Below are positions 34,414-42,882 of a stretch of DNA of 64,000 nt, in pieces. Position 1 is the stretch's first letter. Every line of letters begins with the position of its first letter. The notes beneath the pieces were generated by a model, which worked only from the letters and a program-made list of their open reading frames with translations, did not search any database and was not told the origin of the DNA. This DNA is from CS4-C045 sp963844115 (lineage in GTDB: Bacteria; Planctomycetota; Planctomycetia; Pirellulales; UBA7805): NCBI GenBank assembly GCA_963844115.1, contig CAWJNN010000047.1:1-64000 (forward strand), written 5' to 3'. The position numbers and the translations under genes were made by a program.

Positions 34414-34679
34414 AGTTTCTCAAAAAAGACGGCAATCAGCCCGTCGAGTGCCAATGAACGGTCGAATCCGAGCAACCGCATTAAACCGGGGACTCCTTCG
34501 GCCCTCAAGATCGGATGGACCAGACCTTTCAGTCCGCGAACTGTCTCGGCAGCCACGCAGAACTGCGCACCCATCATGGATTTGTGCCTAGGGTTTTCTG
34601 GTGTGCTGAGAAACCGGGAGTCTTCAAGAAGCAGGGACTTGTGGCTTACTTGCAACAAACCGCGATGTGCAGGCGCCAA
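34410..34679 (-). CDS. Small protein of unknown function coupled to glucan phosphorylase
   Basis: An 89-residue frame whose TGA overlaps the phosphorylase ATG. The C-terminal half (AETVRGLKGLVHPILRAEGV, then LLGFDRSLALDGLIAVFFEK) looks like ordered protein; the N-terminal half is basic. No ribosome site is obvious, so the frame may be the end of a truncated larger gene. No family is recognised. Confidence 0.4.
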   Translation of the reverse strand: MAPAHRGLLQVSHKSLLLEDSRFLSTPENPRHKSMMGAQFCVAAETVRGLKGLVHPILRAEGVPGLMRLLGFDRSLALDGLIAVFFEKL

Positions 34680-34771
34680 TTGAAGTCATGATCTGCGAGG
34701 AGATCGCAAACATCAGCGAAATCACCGAGCAACTTGTCGCGTAGAGTTGTCGCTTTGCTGACCCCGGCTAA

Positions 34772-35218
34772 CTAAGCCACGGATTCTGTTGCGACTCCTT
34801 GCGGTGTTTCTCGCTCCAGCAATTGGCCGATCTGCGAAAACTCCTCGGCCAACAGCATCAACACGTCGTCGAGGCTGAGTAAACCAACCAGCTTGCCGTT
34901 TGCGTCCACTACCGGCAGACGACGAAAGCCACCCCTCCGCATCAGGAACATGGCCGACTCAATCGACGCGTCTTCCGAGATTGTCTTGGGTTCCATTGTC
35001 ATTACGTCCGCGATCGTTGTCCTATTCGGATCCAATCCTTTTGCCATCACGCGCACGATGAGATCGCGGTCGGTAAGGATGCCAGTTGGCTCCGTTGACT
35101 CGTTGAGGATGACCAAAGCACCCACAGAACGCTGATGCATCCGTTCGGCCGCCTTCCAAGCACTTTCATTGGGGTCGGCAAAGTCCACTTCTCGTGTGCA
35201 TATTCTTCCCGCAGACAT
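34772..35218 (-). CDS. Two-CBS-domain protein
   Basis: A 148-residue protein of two CBS domains: residues about 8-62 (AAERMHQRSVGALVILNEST, GILTDRDLIVRVMAKG) and about 72-130 (TISEDASIESAMFLMRRGGF, LPVVDANGKLVGLLSLDDVL). CBS pairs bind adenine nucleotides and report energy state. It begins just downstream of a universal stress protein gene on the same strand, a pairing common in low-oxygen stress sets. Confidence 0.92.
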   Translation of the reverse strand: MSAGRICTREVDFADPNESAWKAAERMHQRSVGALVILNESTEPTGILTDRDLIVRVMAKGLDPNRTTIADVMTMEPKTISEDASIESAMFLMRRGGFRRLPVVDANGKLVGLLSLDDVLMLLAEEFSQIGQLLERETPQGVATESVA

Positions 35219-35243
35219 GTCACGTCTCCTTATTCACGAACAA

Positions 35244-35672
35244 TCAATTTCTGAGAACAAGAACAGGGCAATGCGCCAATCGGCAAACACGCTCAGCGAC
35301 GGAACCAATCAAAAGGTGCCTCAAACCTGTGCGGCCGTGCGACGGTATCACGATAAGATCAGCCTTAATGGACTCAGCGAACGCGGCGACTTCGCTGCCC
35401 GGGTCGCCAAAGGCGATCGCGATCTTGAATCCCTCGTATTTGCGTTCAGCAAGTCGTTCACGAATCGCCTTCTCGGCTCGCCCTCGCATCGTATCGTCGT
35501 CCACGACTTCCCAGCCCAAACCCACTTCAGTGGCACCGAGCACCGGTAGCACATGAATAACGTGGATGTGTGAGGCGCCTTCAACCATTTCCAACGCCGT
35601 ATCGACGGCCTCAACCGATTCATCAGAAAAATCAATCGGCACAACAACGGATGATTTCGGTAACCAGCTCAT
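35244..35672 (-). CDS. Universal stress protein (UspA family)
   Basis: A 142-residue single-domain protein: VVVPIDFSDESVEAVDTAL at the N-terminus, LIVIPSHGRTGLRHLLIGSV with the G-x2-G-x(n)-G-S ATP-binding motif, and LAHCPVLVLR at the end. Usp proteins of this type bind ATP and help cells survive starvation and oxygen loss. It sits 25 bases upstream of the CBS gene. Confidence 0.93.
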   Translation of the reverse strand: MSWLPKSSVVVPIDFSDESVEAVDTALEMVEGASHIHVIHVLPVLGATEVGLGWEVVDDDTMRGRAEKAIRERLAERKYEGFKIAIAFGDPGSEVAAFAESIKADLIVIPSHGRTGLRHLLIGSVAERVCRLAHCPVLVLRN

Positions 35673-35945
35673 CGTTACTCTCTGTTAGTGAAACATGAAA
35701 AGCGGAGTAGGGCTTTCATTCAAAACCCGCGGTCGCGGACCCCCTAATGGGTCTGATGCACGGATTGACCGCTTATGAATCATACCAACGCCAACCAACA
35801 AACAGTCAATCCCTTTGTGCGATTCAATTTAATCGACGCCTGCTGGTCGTTCGGCGTAAATCCCCGGCTACCGCAACAATTCGACGACCGCCACACTCAG
35901 CCGCCCGTCGTCGGTCTCGACACATGGGTCACGCATGGTACACAA

Positions 35946-36404
35946 CTACCGCGCGAAACTGGCGATCAGCGGGCTTTCGATTTTACGGAAATCGGCAAAC
36001 TTCATGCGGATCGCCTCGTGATGCGTATTGCCTTCGAAAACGATTTCGTCGTCTGCCGCAAGACTTTCGTCCACGATGGTTTCCATATCGTACTGAGAAC
36101 CGAACGGTGGCAAGACTCCGACCTCGCAATCGGGACAGTGCGTGGCAACGTCCGATTCGGTGGCCAATTCAAGCTGGCTTCCACCGAGCACCGCCGACGC
36201 CCGCTCCAAGTCGATCGATTTATTCGCCGGCAGGACGGCGAGGATGTACTTGAACGCATGATCCGCGCGAAGCAGCACCGTTTTGGCAACCTCTTTTCCA
36301 GAGACATGAACGGCCTCCGCCATCCGCTGAGCGTCGTACGTGTCACGATGCGGAATCACGTCGAATTCGACGTTCTTACCTGCGAGGTATTCTTGGACCT
36401 TCAT
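35946..36404 (-). CDS. YbaK/EbsC-family aminoacyl-tRNA deacylase-like protein
   Basis: A 152-residue protein with the family blocks VSGKEVAKTVLLRADHAF, the invariant Lys in EVAKTV, LAVLPANKSIDLERASAVLG, and GVLPPFGSQYDMETIVDESL. YbaK-like enzymes remove mischarged amino acids from tRNA. Its first residues (MKVQEYLAGKNVEFDVIPHR) resemble a subgroup found with stress genes. Its ATG overlaps the stop of the J-domain gene by four bases. Confidence 0.88.
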   Translation of the reverse strand: MKVQEYLAGKNVEFDVIPHRDTYDAQRMAEAVHVSGKEVAKTVLLRADHAFKYILAVLPANKSIDLERASAVLGGSQLELATESDVATHCPDCEVGVLPPFGSQYDMETIVDESLAADDEIVFEGNTHHEAIRMKFADFRKIESPLIASFAR

Positions 36405-36817
36405 CTGTCCCTCCGCTTTCGGCGGTACGCACTCTTTGCGAGTCTGCCACCAAAGTTAAGTATAGAGCAAGTCGCGTACCAAGAGAGAGTCTCGACGTTT
36501 TCCAGAAAAAATCGTGCAACGCGACGTGCAATGTGCGCGGTTTCGCACAGGCGTGCCAATCCACCGAACAAATCCTCGGACGAGAAGCCTTCGATGCCCG
36601 CGTGGCCATGGGCATCGTACCGCGTACGCTTCCGCGGATCAGACAGCCCCGCGAACGCTTCGGTGATTTCCTTAAAATGTTGGGCTGCCTCCGGGTCCTT
36701 GTTGCGGTCCGGCTGGTACTGGAGAGCCAGTTTTCTGTAGACCGCCTTAATCGCCTCCTCGCCCGCGTCGCGTGGTACGCCAAGTACTTCGTAGTAGTCT
36801 CGCTTAGCTGTGGCCAT
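36401..36817 (-). CDS. J-domain protein with a degenerate HPD motif, rest of DnaJ missing
   Basis: Residues 1-70 form a J domain (KRDYYEVLGVPRDAGEEAIK, then YRKLALQYQPDRNKDP, then FKEITEAFAGLSDPRKRTRY). The invariant HPD that stimulates DnaK reads QPD. After a short SSEDLFGG stretch the sequence no longer resembles DnaJ: no zinc-finger or peptide-binding domains follow, and the last about 45 residues look like a different or frame-shifted tail. It may be an inactive J-like protein or a truncated CbpA/DnaJ gene. Transcribed with the YbaK gene. Confidence 0.75.
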   Translation of the reverse strand: MATAKRDYYEVLGVPRDAGEEAIKAVYRKLALQYQPDRNKDPEAAQHFKEITEAFAGLSDPRKRTRYDAHGHAGIEGFSSEDLFGGLARLCETAHIARRVARFFLENVETLSWYATCSILNFGGRLAKSAYRRKRRDR

Positions 36818-36881
36818 GCCAATTGAATGATCGACACCCTAGTCGATCATCATTGTGTCGTGGTTCGAGATCACCGCGCCG

Positions 36882-37790
36882 CTAACGGCTTTTCCGCAAA
36901 TAGACGAACCAATAAACGAGGCCCACCATGACCGATCCTCCGAAGATATTTCCCAATGTGACGGGCAACAAGTTGGCAAATAGAAAGTTGTACCACGAAA
37001 GCGCCGCGTAGGTCTCCTTTGTGCTGCCGATCATCTGCCAAAACGCATCCGCCGCGGTGGCCTTCACGAATAAACCGATGGGAATGAAATACATGTTGGC
37101 GACTGAGTGCTCGAAACCCGCCGCGACAAACGCGGTGATGGGAAAAATAATCGACAGAATCTTGTCGGTTGTGGAGCGGGCGCTGTAGCAGATCCAGACC
37201 GTCAGGCAGACCAGTGCATTGCACAAGATCCCCAGCGCAACGGCCTGCAGGAACGTATACTGACATTTCGCCGTCGCGATCGCCAGGATGTTCTGACCCA
37301 CGGCCCCCTGGCCTTGGAGGTGATGTTGGGTCAGCAACATGATGGCCGCGGTGGCGCCGGCGCCGGCGAAGTTGCCGGCGTAGACGATCGCCCAACTGCG
37401 GATGAGCTGCGCGAAAGTGATCTTTCCGCTGGCCAGCGCCATCACTTTCAGATTGTTCCCCGTGAACAGCTCCGCGCCGGCAACGACGACCAGAACCAGA
37501 CCCAGGCAGAACGTCAACCCCGCAAGCAGCCTCGCCACTCCAAACGGCAGCCCGCCCGTCGTCGCTGCGGTGACGGTGGTGGAAAAGATCGCTCCTAGTG
37601 ATATGAACGCTCCGGCAAGCACGGCCAGGATGAACAAAGTGCCGAAGGGCATAGAGGCCTTTTTGGCACCGATCTTCTCCGCGCACTCCGCCATCTCCGG
37701 AGGAAGAAACGCATCGATCTGATTGTGTTGCTGGTTCGAGTTCGGCACGAAATATGAGATTTCTCTTTTAGATTCCTTGTTTGCATCCAC
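36882..37790 (-). CDS. Formate/nitrite transporter (FNT family)
   Basis: A 302-residue membrane protein with six helices. Signatures are GTLFILAVLAGAFISLGAIF in the first helix, VVVAGAELFTGNNLKVMALA at the first constriction, the middle stretch GNFAGAGATAAIMLLTQHHL, and HSVANMYFIPIGLF in the second half. FNT channels carry formate, nitrite or hydrosulfide with protons. In a fermentative, low-oxygen gene set formate is the likely cargo, but the type cannot be read reliably from sequence. A cytoplasmic N-terminal extension of about 45 residues is present. Confidence 0.9.
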   Translation of the reverse strand: MDANKESKREISYFVPNSNQQHNQIDAFLPPEMAECAEKIGAKKASMPFGTLFILAVLAGAFISLGAIFSTTVTAATTGGLPFGVARLLAGLTFCLGLVLVVVAGAELFTGNNLKVMALASGKITFAQLIRSWAIVYAGNFAGAGATAAIMLLTQHHLQGQGAVGQNILAIATAKCQYTFLQAVALGILCNALVCLTVWICYSARSTTDKILSIIFPITAFVAAGFEHSVANMYFIPIGLFVKATAADAFWQMIGSTKETYAALSWYNFLFANLLPVTLGNIFGGSVMVGLVYWFVYLRKSR

Positions 37791-37921
37791 AGATTATCGG
37801 ATCGCGAAACTAAATCGATCCATCGGCCCAAGTATCTCCGTGACTAATCGAGACTCGACGCCACATCGGCCGCTTCCACAATCGACATCGACCGCCTACG
37901 GTTTTCGGCAAACAATAAGTT

Positions 37922-38359
37922 TTACTGCACTTTGATCTTGATCGACGTGGGTGGTGCCTGTTTGTGCTTCGGCAAGTGCAAGTACAACATGCCGTCACGA
38001 TGCTCAGCACGAATGCCCTCTGCTTCCACGTCTTGTGGCAGGTTGAAGCTTCGAGCAAACGTGCCGTGTCCCCGCTCTACGCGATGGTACGTGATCCCTT
38101 CCGGCTTCTCGAGTTGACGCGCACCCTCTATGCTTAATACGCCCTCGCGGGCCGTCACGGTGACCGCATCCTTGCCAACCTCAGGCAACTCGACATGAAT
38201 CAGGTACTCGTCGGCCGTCTCGGCAATATCCACGGCTGGCGCCCAATCGGCGGTGGTCATCACTTCGTGGCCGCCGCCGGGCCGTTGCGCGGCAGGTCGT
38301 GCCAAGCCGCCTAACAGGGCTTCCAACTCACGAACCGGGTCCCATCCTTTTGCGCTCAT
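37922..38359 (-). CDS. Small heat-shock protein (Hsp20/alpha-crystallin)
   Basis: A 145-residue protein. The alpha-crystallin domain (about 43-140) starts APAVDIAETADEYLIHVELP and continues VTVTAREGVLSIEGARQ and YHRVERGHGTFARSFNLP. It closes with YLHLPKHKQAPPTSIKI in place of the usual L-P-K motif and IXI tail. It prevents aggregation of unfolding proteins without ATP. The intergenic stretch to the next gene (38360-38662) shows no recognisable feature. Confidence 0.93.
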   Translation of the reverse strand: MSAKGWDPVRELEALLGGLARPAAQRPGGGHEVMTTADWAPAVDIAETADEYLIHVELPEVGKDAVTVTAREGVLSIEGARQLEKPEGITYHRVERGHGTFARSFNLPQDVEAEGIRAEHRDGMLYLHLPKHKQAPPTSIKIKVQ

Positions 38360-38662
38360 GGAATTTCTCCTCCTCGAAAAAAGCGATACATATTCGGGTG
38401 ATTATGACATGGCGACCACGCTCAACTAAAGGGGCCGAAATCAAATCCGTCTTCTCGTCACTTCACCAAAGGTTTGCCCGTCCTTCCGTTTTGGGGTAGG
38501 ACGAGCTTCACTGCCCCGCGCGTATTCGCACATGCACCGGCCAAGTCCCTGAGCTCTTAACGCAATTTACGGCCCTGCGAGGCGGTATTGCTTTTGCTAC
38601 GTAGGAATGTCAGGAGCAGAACAGGGGGGGTCCTATGTAGATGAGTGGCTGGAGCGTCGCAA

Positions 38663-39804
38663 ATGGTTGAACAGAATATGGAACAGCTGGCGAGCGGAGT
38701 CTCGAGCGAAGGCCTGAACGCCGGTCGATGGTGGCATGTGGACGAGAATCGCATCGTGTGCGATCTTTGTCCGCGCGCTTGTTCGCTGCAGGACGGCGAC
38801 TTTGGGTTCTGCTTTGTGCGACAGAGTGTCGGCGGGCGGATGGTGTTGAACACCTATGGCCGCAGCACCGGGTTCTGCATTGATCCGGTCGAGAAGAAGC
38901 CGCTGAACCATTTCTATCCCGGAACCAGCGTCCTGTCGTTCGGGACGGCGGGCTGTAATCTGGGCTGCAAGTCTTGCCAGAATTAGGACATCACCAAATC
39001 ACGTCAGGTGCTGGATCGGCTGAGCCAGCAGGCGACTCCGATCATGATCGCCGAAGCGGCCGTGCAGCTGGGTTGCCAGAGCGTCGCGTTTACGTACAAC
39101 GATCCGATCATCTGGGCCGAATACGCCATCGACACGGCACGGGCCTGCCACCAGCGGGGACTGAAAACGATCGCGGTCACAGCCGGCTACATCTGCCCCG
39201 TGCGCGGGAGGATTTCTTTGCAGAAATGGACGCGGCGAACGTGGACTTGAAAGGGTTCACCGAGCACTTCTACCAGAACTATACGTTGTCGCATTTACAG
39301 CCCGTACTGGACACGCTGCGGTGGCTCTGGCATGAAAGCAAAGTCTGGTTTGAGATTACGAACCTGATCATTCCCGATTCCAACGACGACCGTGGCGACA
39401 TCGGGCGGATGTGCGCTTGGATTGTCGAGAACCTGGGCCGGGAAGTGCCGGTGCACTTTACGGCCTTCCATCCGGACTTTCGTCTACGCGACCGGCCACC
39501 GACGCCGCCCGCCACGTTGATCGACGCTCACGACATCGCCCGCGCCGTCGGTTTGAAGTACGTCTATACGGGCAACGTAAAGGACACTCAGCGACAATGC
39601 ACCTATTGTCCTTCGTGCGACAAGGTATTGATCGAACGCGATTGGTACGACGTGGGTCAGTATCACGTCCAAGCTGGTCGTTGTCCGTATTGCGGAACAA
39701 GGATTGCCGGACACTTCGAAGACACACCGGGCCATTGGGGCACGCGTCGCTTGCCTGTGGATCCCGCGGCCTTGCTGCGGGAACTGGAGACGGAGACACA
39801 ATGA
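38663..39804 (+). CDS. amrS: AmmeMemoRadiSam system radical SAM protein, with amber stop and frameshift
   Basis: The N-terminal domain has a cysteine cluster (VCDLCPRACSLQDGDFGFC) and the radical SAM motif GTAGCNLGCKSCQN (CxxxCxxC), which binds a 4Fe-4S cluster. Directly after CQN the frame meets TAG (38984-38986), where relatives have Trp (TGG). Reading continues DITKSRQVLDRLSQQ and VAFTYNDPIIWAEYAI, then shifts frame at about 39205 into REDFFAEMDAANVDLKGFTE and on to a Cys-rich end (CTYCPSCDKVLIERDW, CPYCGTRIAGHFE). The enzyme works with Memo and AMMECR1 proteins in an uncharacterised system. As it stands the gene is inactive unless the two defects are sequencing errors. Confidence 0.82.
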
Positions 39805-39904
39805 ACCGCTTGGGAGACCTTCGGTCGGGTGTTTGGGCGAGGTCGGGAGACCTGCGCCAGCGCCGAACTTTAGAAACGACTGAGAGCAGAGTTGAATCGC
39901 TATC

Positions 39905-40711
39905 ATGACACCGAACAAGACAAACATGAAACACGTCCGACCCGCGGCGGTGGCCGGGGACTTCTATCCGGACGAACCGCAACAGCTGCGTCACGAAATT
40001 GGCGGCCTGCTACACGACGCTCGCGGGGAGGGACCAGTCCCCAAGGCATTGGTCGCGCCGCATGCTGGTTACACGTATTCCGGGCCGGTCGCGGCCAGCG
40101 GTTACGCGCTGCTGCGACCCCGTAGGCACACGATCGAACGGGTCGTTCTGCTAGGCCCCTCACACCGGGTGTCGTTCGAGGGTCTAGCGGCGTCGAGCGC
40201 GGATGGATTTGCCACACCTTTGGGAATCGTTCGTGTCGACCGAACGGCGGTCGAGACCGCGCTGTCCTGGCCGCAGGTCGAGGTCTACGACCGAGTGCAT
40301 CGGGACGAGCACAGCCTGGAAGTTCAGTTGCCCTTCCTGCAGATGACGCTGGACCAGTTTTCGTTAGTGCCGCTCGCCGTCGGGCAGGCCACCGCCAACG
40401 AAGTCGGCGAGGTGCTGGACGCACTGTGGGGTGGTGACGAGACGTTAATCGTCGTCAGTTCAGACCTGAGCCACTACCACGACTACCAGACGGCGCGGGC
40501 CATGGACCGTGTCACGTCGAAGTTCATCGAAAAACGCCAATGGCCCGAGTTGACTGGCGAGCGCGCCTGCGGATGCCGTGGCCTGCGCGGGCTGTTGAAG
40601 GTGGCCGAGTCACGCGGACTGCGCGTTAAGACTATCGATCAGCGTAACAGCGGCGACACGTCGGACGTGCACGACAAAGTCGTAGGGTACGGCAGCTTTG
40701 TTGTCTACTGA
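39905..40711 (+). CDS. amrB: AmmeMemoRadiSam system protein B (MEMO1 family)
   Basis: A 268-residue protein with the Memo fold: RPAAVAGDFYPDEPQQLRHE, LVAPHAGYTYSGPVAASGY with the conserved His, LLGPSHRVSFEG, HRDEHSLEVQLPFLQ and VVSSDLSHYHDYQTARAMD. Memo proteins resemble extradiol dioxygenases and bind iron or copper. It lies 100 bases downstream of the radical SAM gene; the AMMECR1 partner is not seen. The protein is intact. A second, diverged copy of its 3' end lies 1 kb downstream. Confidence 0.9.
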   Translation: MTPNKTNMKHVRPAAVAGDFYPDEPQQLRHEIGGLLHDARGEGPVPKALVAPHAGYTYSGPVAASGYALLRPRRHTIERVVLLGPSHRVSFEGLAASSADGFATPLGIVRVDRTAVETALSWPQVEVYDRVHRDEHSLEVQLPFLQMTLDQFSLVPLAVGQATANEVGEVLDALWGGDETLIVVSSDLSHYHDYQTARAMDRVTSKFIEKRQWPELTGERACGCRGLRGLLKVAESRGLRVKTIDQRNSGDTSDVHDKVVGYGSFVVY

Positions 40712-40766
40712 TGTCCCGATCATTAGATCTGCAAGATCCCGTTTCGGAGGCCTGTGACAGGTCCAA

Positions 40767-40887
40767 TCAATCCGTTTCGGCAGCAGGCGTATGACTCGCC
40801 CGCTGTAAGGCCGCGAGCACGTCCATCGTGCTGATGATACCTTGCAAACGCCCGCCCTCATCTACGACTTTAAACTCAAAACACTAG
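40767..40887 (-). pseudogene. CBS-domain fragment
   Basis: The leftward frame reads FKVVDEGGRLQGIISTMDVL then AALQRASHTPAAETD and a stop. The block GxLxGIISxxDVL is the second half of a CBS motif. An in-frame stop precedes it, so only about 38 residues of a former CBS protein remain. Confidence 0.6.
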
Positions 40888-40995
40888 ACTCAAAAGCGAT
40901 ACGCGCCCGTGACAGACCGAGAAGTGCTGGGGCCGATCCGCCAGCTAAGGTGAAGCTCCCCCACGTTCCAGGGGTCCGTTTCCGAACGAATCCTC

Positions 40996-41501
40996 TTATT
41001 TGTCAACGTCTGTCTGAAGTAGACGAATCGCCCCTTCGCCATCCTGCACATTGGTCAGTTTGAGCACGTCCCGCATATAGTCATGACAGGAAATGCAGCT
41101 GGTCGTCAGTCGCATATACGTAAACGTCACGCCGTCCATGTTTCCTCGCTCGGCCAACTTTCCCAACTTTTTCGCCTGTCGCCGAAAGTCATGGCTGAAG
41201 TGGTCGTAGACCGCATCCCGGGAACGCTTGAATGCCGCGGCATCGCTGAGGTGTACCAGTTCTTTCGCTCCCTTGCCAATCAATTGATAGTCCTTCGTCA
41301 CCAGACCCTCCAGGATTTTCTGCGTACTGGCCAGCTTGCGCGCATCGATAGCGCGGTCGTACCGGCCGGCGCTTCGTCCTTGCCATTCTCATCGCCCTTG
41401 TCGTCCGCCTGCAGCCACACCAAGGGAGAACTCAACAAGGGAGAACTCAACAACGTTATGACGGTCAAGATAGCCAGAACCCGCAGCCTGTGACTTTGCA
41501 T
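40996..41501 (-). CDS. Secreted monoheme cytochrome c, frameshifted
   Basis: About 168 residues after joining two frames at about 41345 (GRYDRAIDARKLASTQ restores the link). A signal peptide is present (LAILTVITLLSSPLLSSPL). The C-terminal four-helix-like domain ends with the heme motif SCISCHDYMRDVLKL. Position of CxxCH near the end and the helical body fit the cytochrome c' type (CytC_P1/P2), which bind gases or carry electrons in the periplasm. The signal region contains a direct 15-base duplication (AAGGGAGAACTCAAC twice on the plus strand, 41420-41450). Confidence 0.75.
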
Positions 41502-41676
41502 GGGAAATCTCCTTAACGTTACGAATCACTCGTCAAGACTTGTGACAACCAGACCTTAACCGCCCATGTCCAATCGGCCAAGTACATCTGCCCGGCCAGG
41601 GTATCGGCGTTCATCCTTAAATACAAGTAAGGCGGGATACGAGCCTCGCGATCCAAAAAGATGCTTGCATCCTATC

Positions 41677-41782
41677 GGCGGAGTCACGCGGACTTCGCGT
41701 CAAGACGTTCGACCAGCGTAGCAGCGGTGACACGTCGGAGTTGCACGACAAAGTGGGGTGAGGCAGCTATGTTGTCTACTGA
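41677..41782 (+). pseudogene. Duplicate of the 3' end of amrB
   Basis: These about 106 bases match the last about 113 bases of amrB (40606-40711), with the same reading ESRGLRVKT and SGDTS, and end at the equivalent TGA after GTTGTCTAC. About 15 substitutions and a few missing bases disrupt the frame. The rest of a second amrB copy is absent. The surrounding 41502-41857 contains nothing else recognisable. Confidence 0.8.
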
Positions 41783-41857
41783 TGTGCTGACCTTCGCATC
41801 GTAGAGGGAAGGCAGCGGCTGACTCGCTAACGGTCAAGGCGAGGGCGTCTATCGGTG

Positions 41858-42136
41858 TCACTGCGCATCGAGCGGAATCCGGTATCCCCAGCAGCGTGTG
41901 TAGTGCCGTTTAGGAACAGGCGAAGAAGTACGGCGATCGACCGTCGGTTGGTAAGGAAACGACGAGTGTAGTGCCGGATAATGTGACGCCGGATAATTGG
42001 GTGCCTGATAATTTTGAATAGGCTGTGAGTAATAGCCGCCAAACTGGGGGCTGCAACCAACCGGACCTCAGCCTCCTGACGCAGCGCTTGGAGAGATTGA
42101 CCACAGAACTATGGCAGCTAGCACGCTGTACTTCAT
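41858..42136 (-). CDS. Small secreted protein with an in-frame TGA after the signal peptide
   Basis: The ATG at 42136 has a good AAGGAGG site. The signal peptide MKYSVLAAIVLWSISPSAAS is followed by GG, a TGA at 42070-42068, then in the same frame GPVGCSPQFGGYYSQPIQNY and a Tyr/Pro/His-rich stretch to a stop at 41858. The open 69 codons after the TGA look like genuine low-complexity secreted protein, so the TGA is probably a mutation or error in a Cys or Gly codon. No stem-loop of note follows it. Confidence 0.5.
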
Positions 42137-42524
42137 CGCGTTCCTCCTTGAACTAGGGCTGACAAGCGACGAGGTGCTGCGTATCGCGTGCCAACGCTGG
42201 GGCGAATTCGATTAAATATGGCCGTGGCGGCGCTAAGTGGCGTCCACGCTTGTCCTTCGAGAATTCCATTTGGCCTGATGAAATCGCGTGACCCCGTGAA
42301 ACCTGCTGGACGGATTGCAAATGTTACATCGCCGCGAAATACCTGCTAGCGGTTCCAGCGCGTGGTAGAATTCCACCTTGCATCGAAGCGTGTATCCCTG
42401 GCGTCCTGCAAGGGGGCGGTTTGGAAGGGAGGATTACCACCGCCAAGGGTTGTATGTGGCCGTGGTCTTGAATGCCTGCACGTGCAAGTCGATCTCAACA
42501 AAATCAAACTCAGCGGAAGCCGTC

Positions 42525-42815
42525 GTGAAAGATGCAGAATGTGTGGAACTGCTGCAGTGGGCCTTGCCTCGGCTGCGGATGCGCTGGCTGGGTTTCCGCA
42601 AGGTTCGCCGCCAGGTCGGCAAGCGGGTGGACCGCCGTCTGCATCAACTGGGGCTGGACTCGGTCGATCAGTACCGGACCTATCTGGCGGTCCACGAAGG
42701 AGAATGGTCCGTCCTGAACGACTGTTGTCGCATCACCATTTCGCGGTTTTATCGTGATCGGGGCGTGTTCGATTTTCTGGGAAGTTGGGAAGCTATCGCA
42801 AACGAGATTCGCTGA
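42525..42815 (+). pseudogene. N-terminal fragment of a CheR-type methyltransferase
   Basis: From the GTG at 42525 the frame encodes VKDAECVELLQWALPRLRMR, a WLGFRKVRRQVGKRVDRRL helix, LGLDSVDQYRTYLAVHEGEW and ITISRFYRDRGVFDFLG, where ISRFYRD corresponds to the ITxFFRD block of CheR-like SAM-dependent methyltransferases. The SAM-binding core is absent; the frame soon stops and the M50 gene begins. From 42137 to 42524 there is no recognisable gene. Confidence 0.65.
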
Positions 42816-42882
42816 GCTCCAGCGCCGCGAACCACGAGACAGCGCAACAAATCGCAAAGGCCACCCCACGAGTTGGATCGTA

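Noticed and set aside
35747..36740. 321-codon plus-strand frame opposite the YbaK and J-domain genes
   Set aside because: Both opposite-strand genes have clear family motifs; this frame has none.
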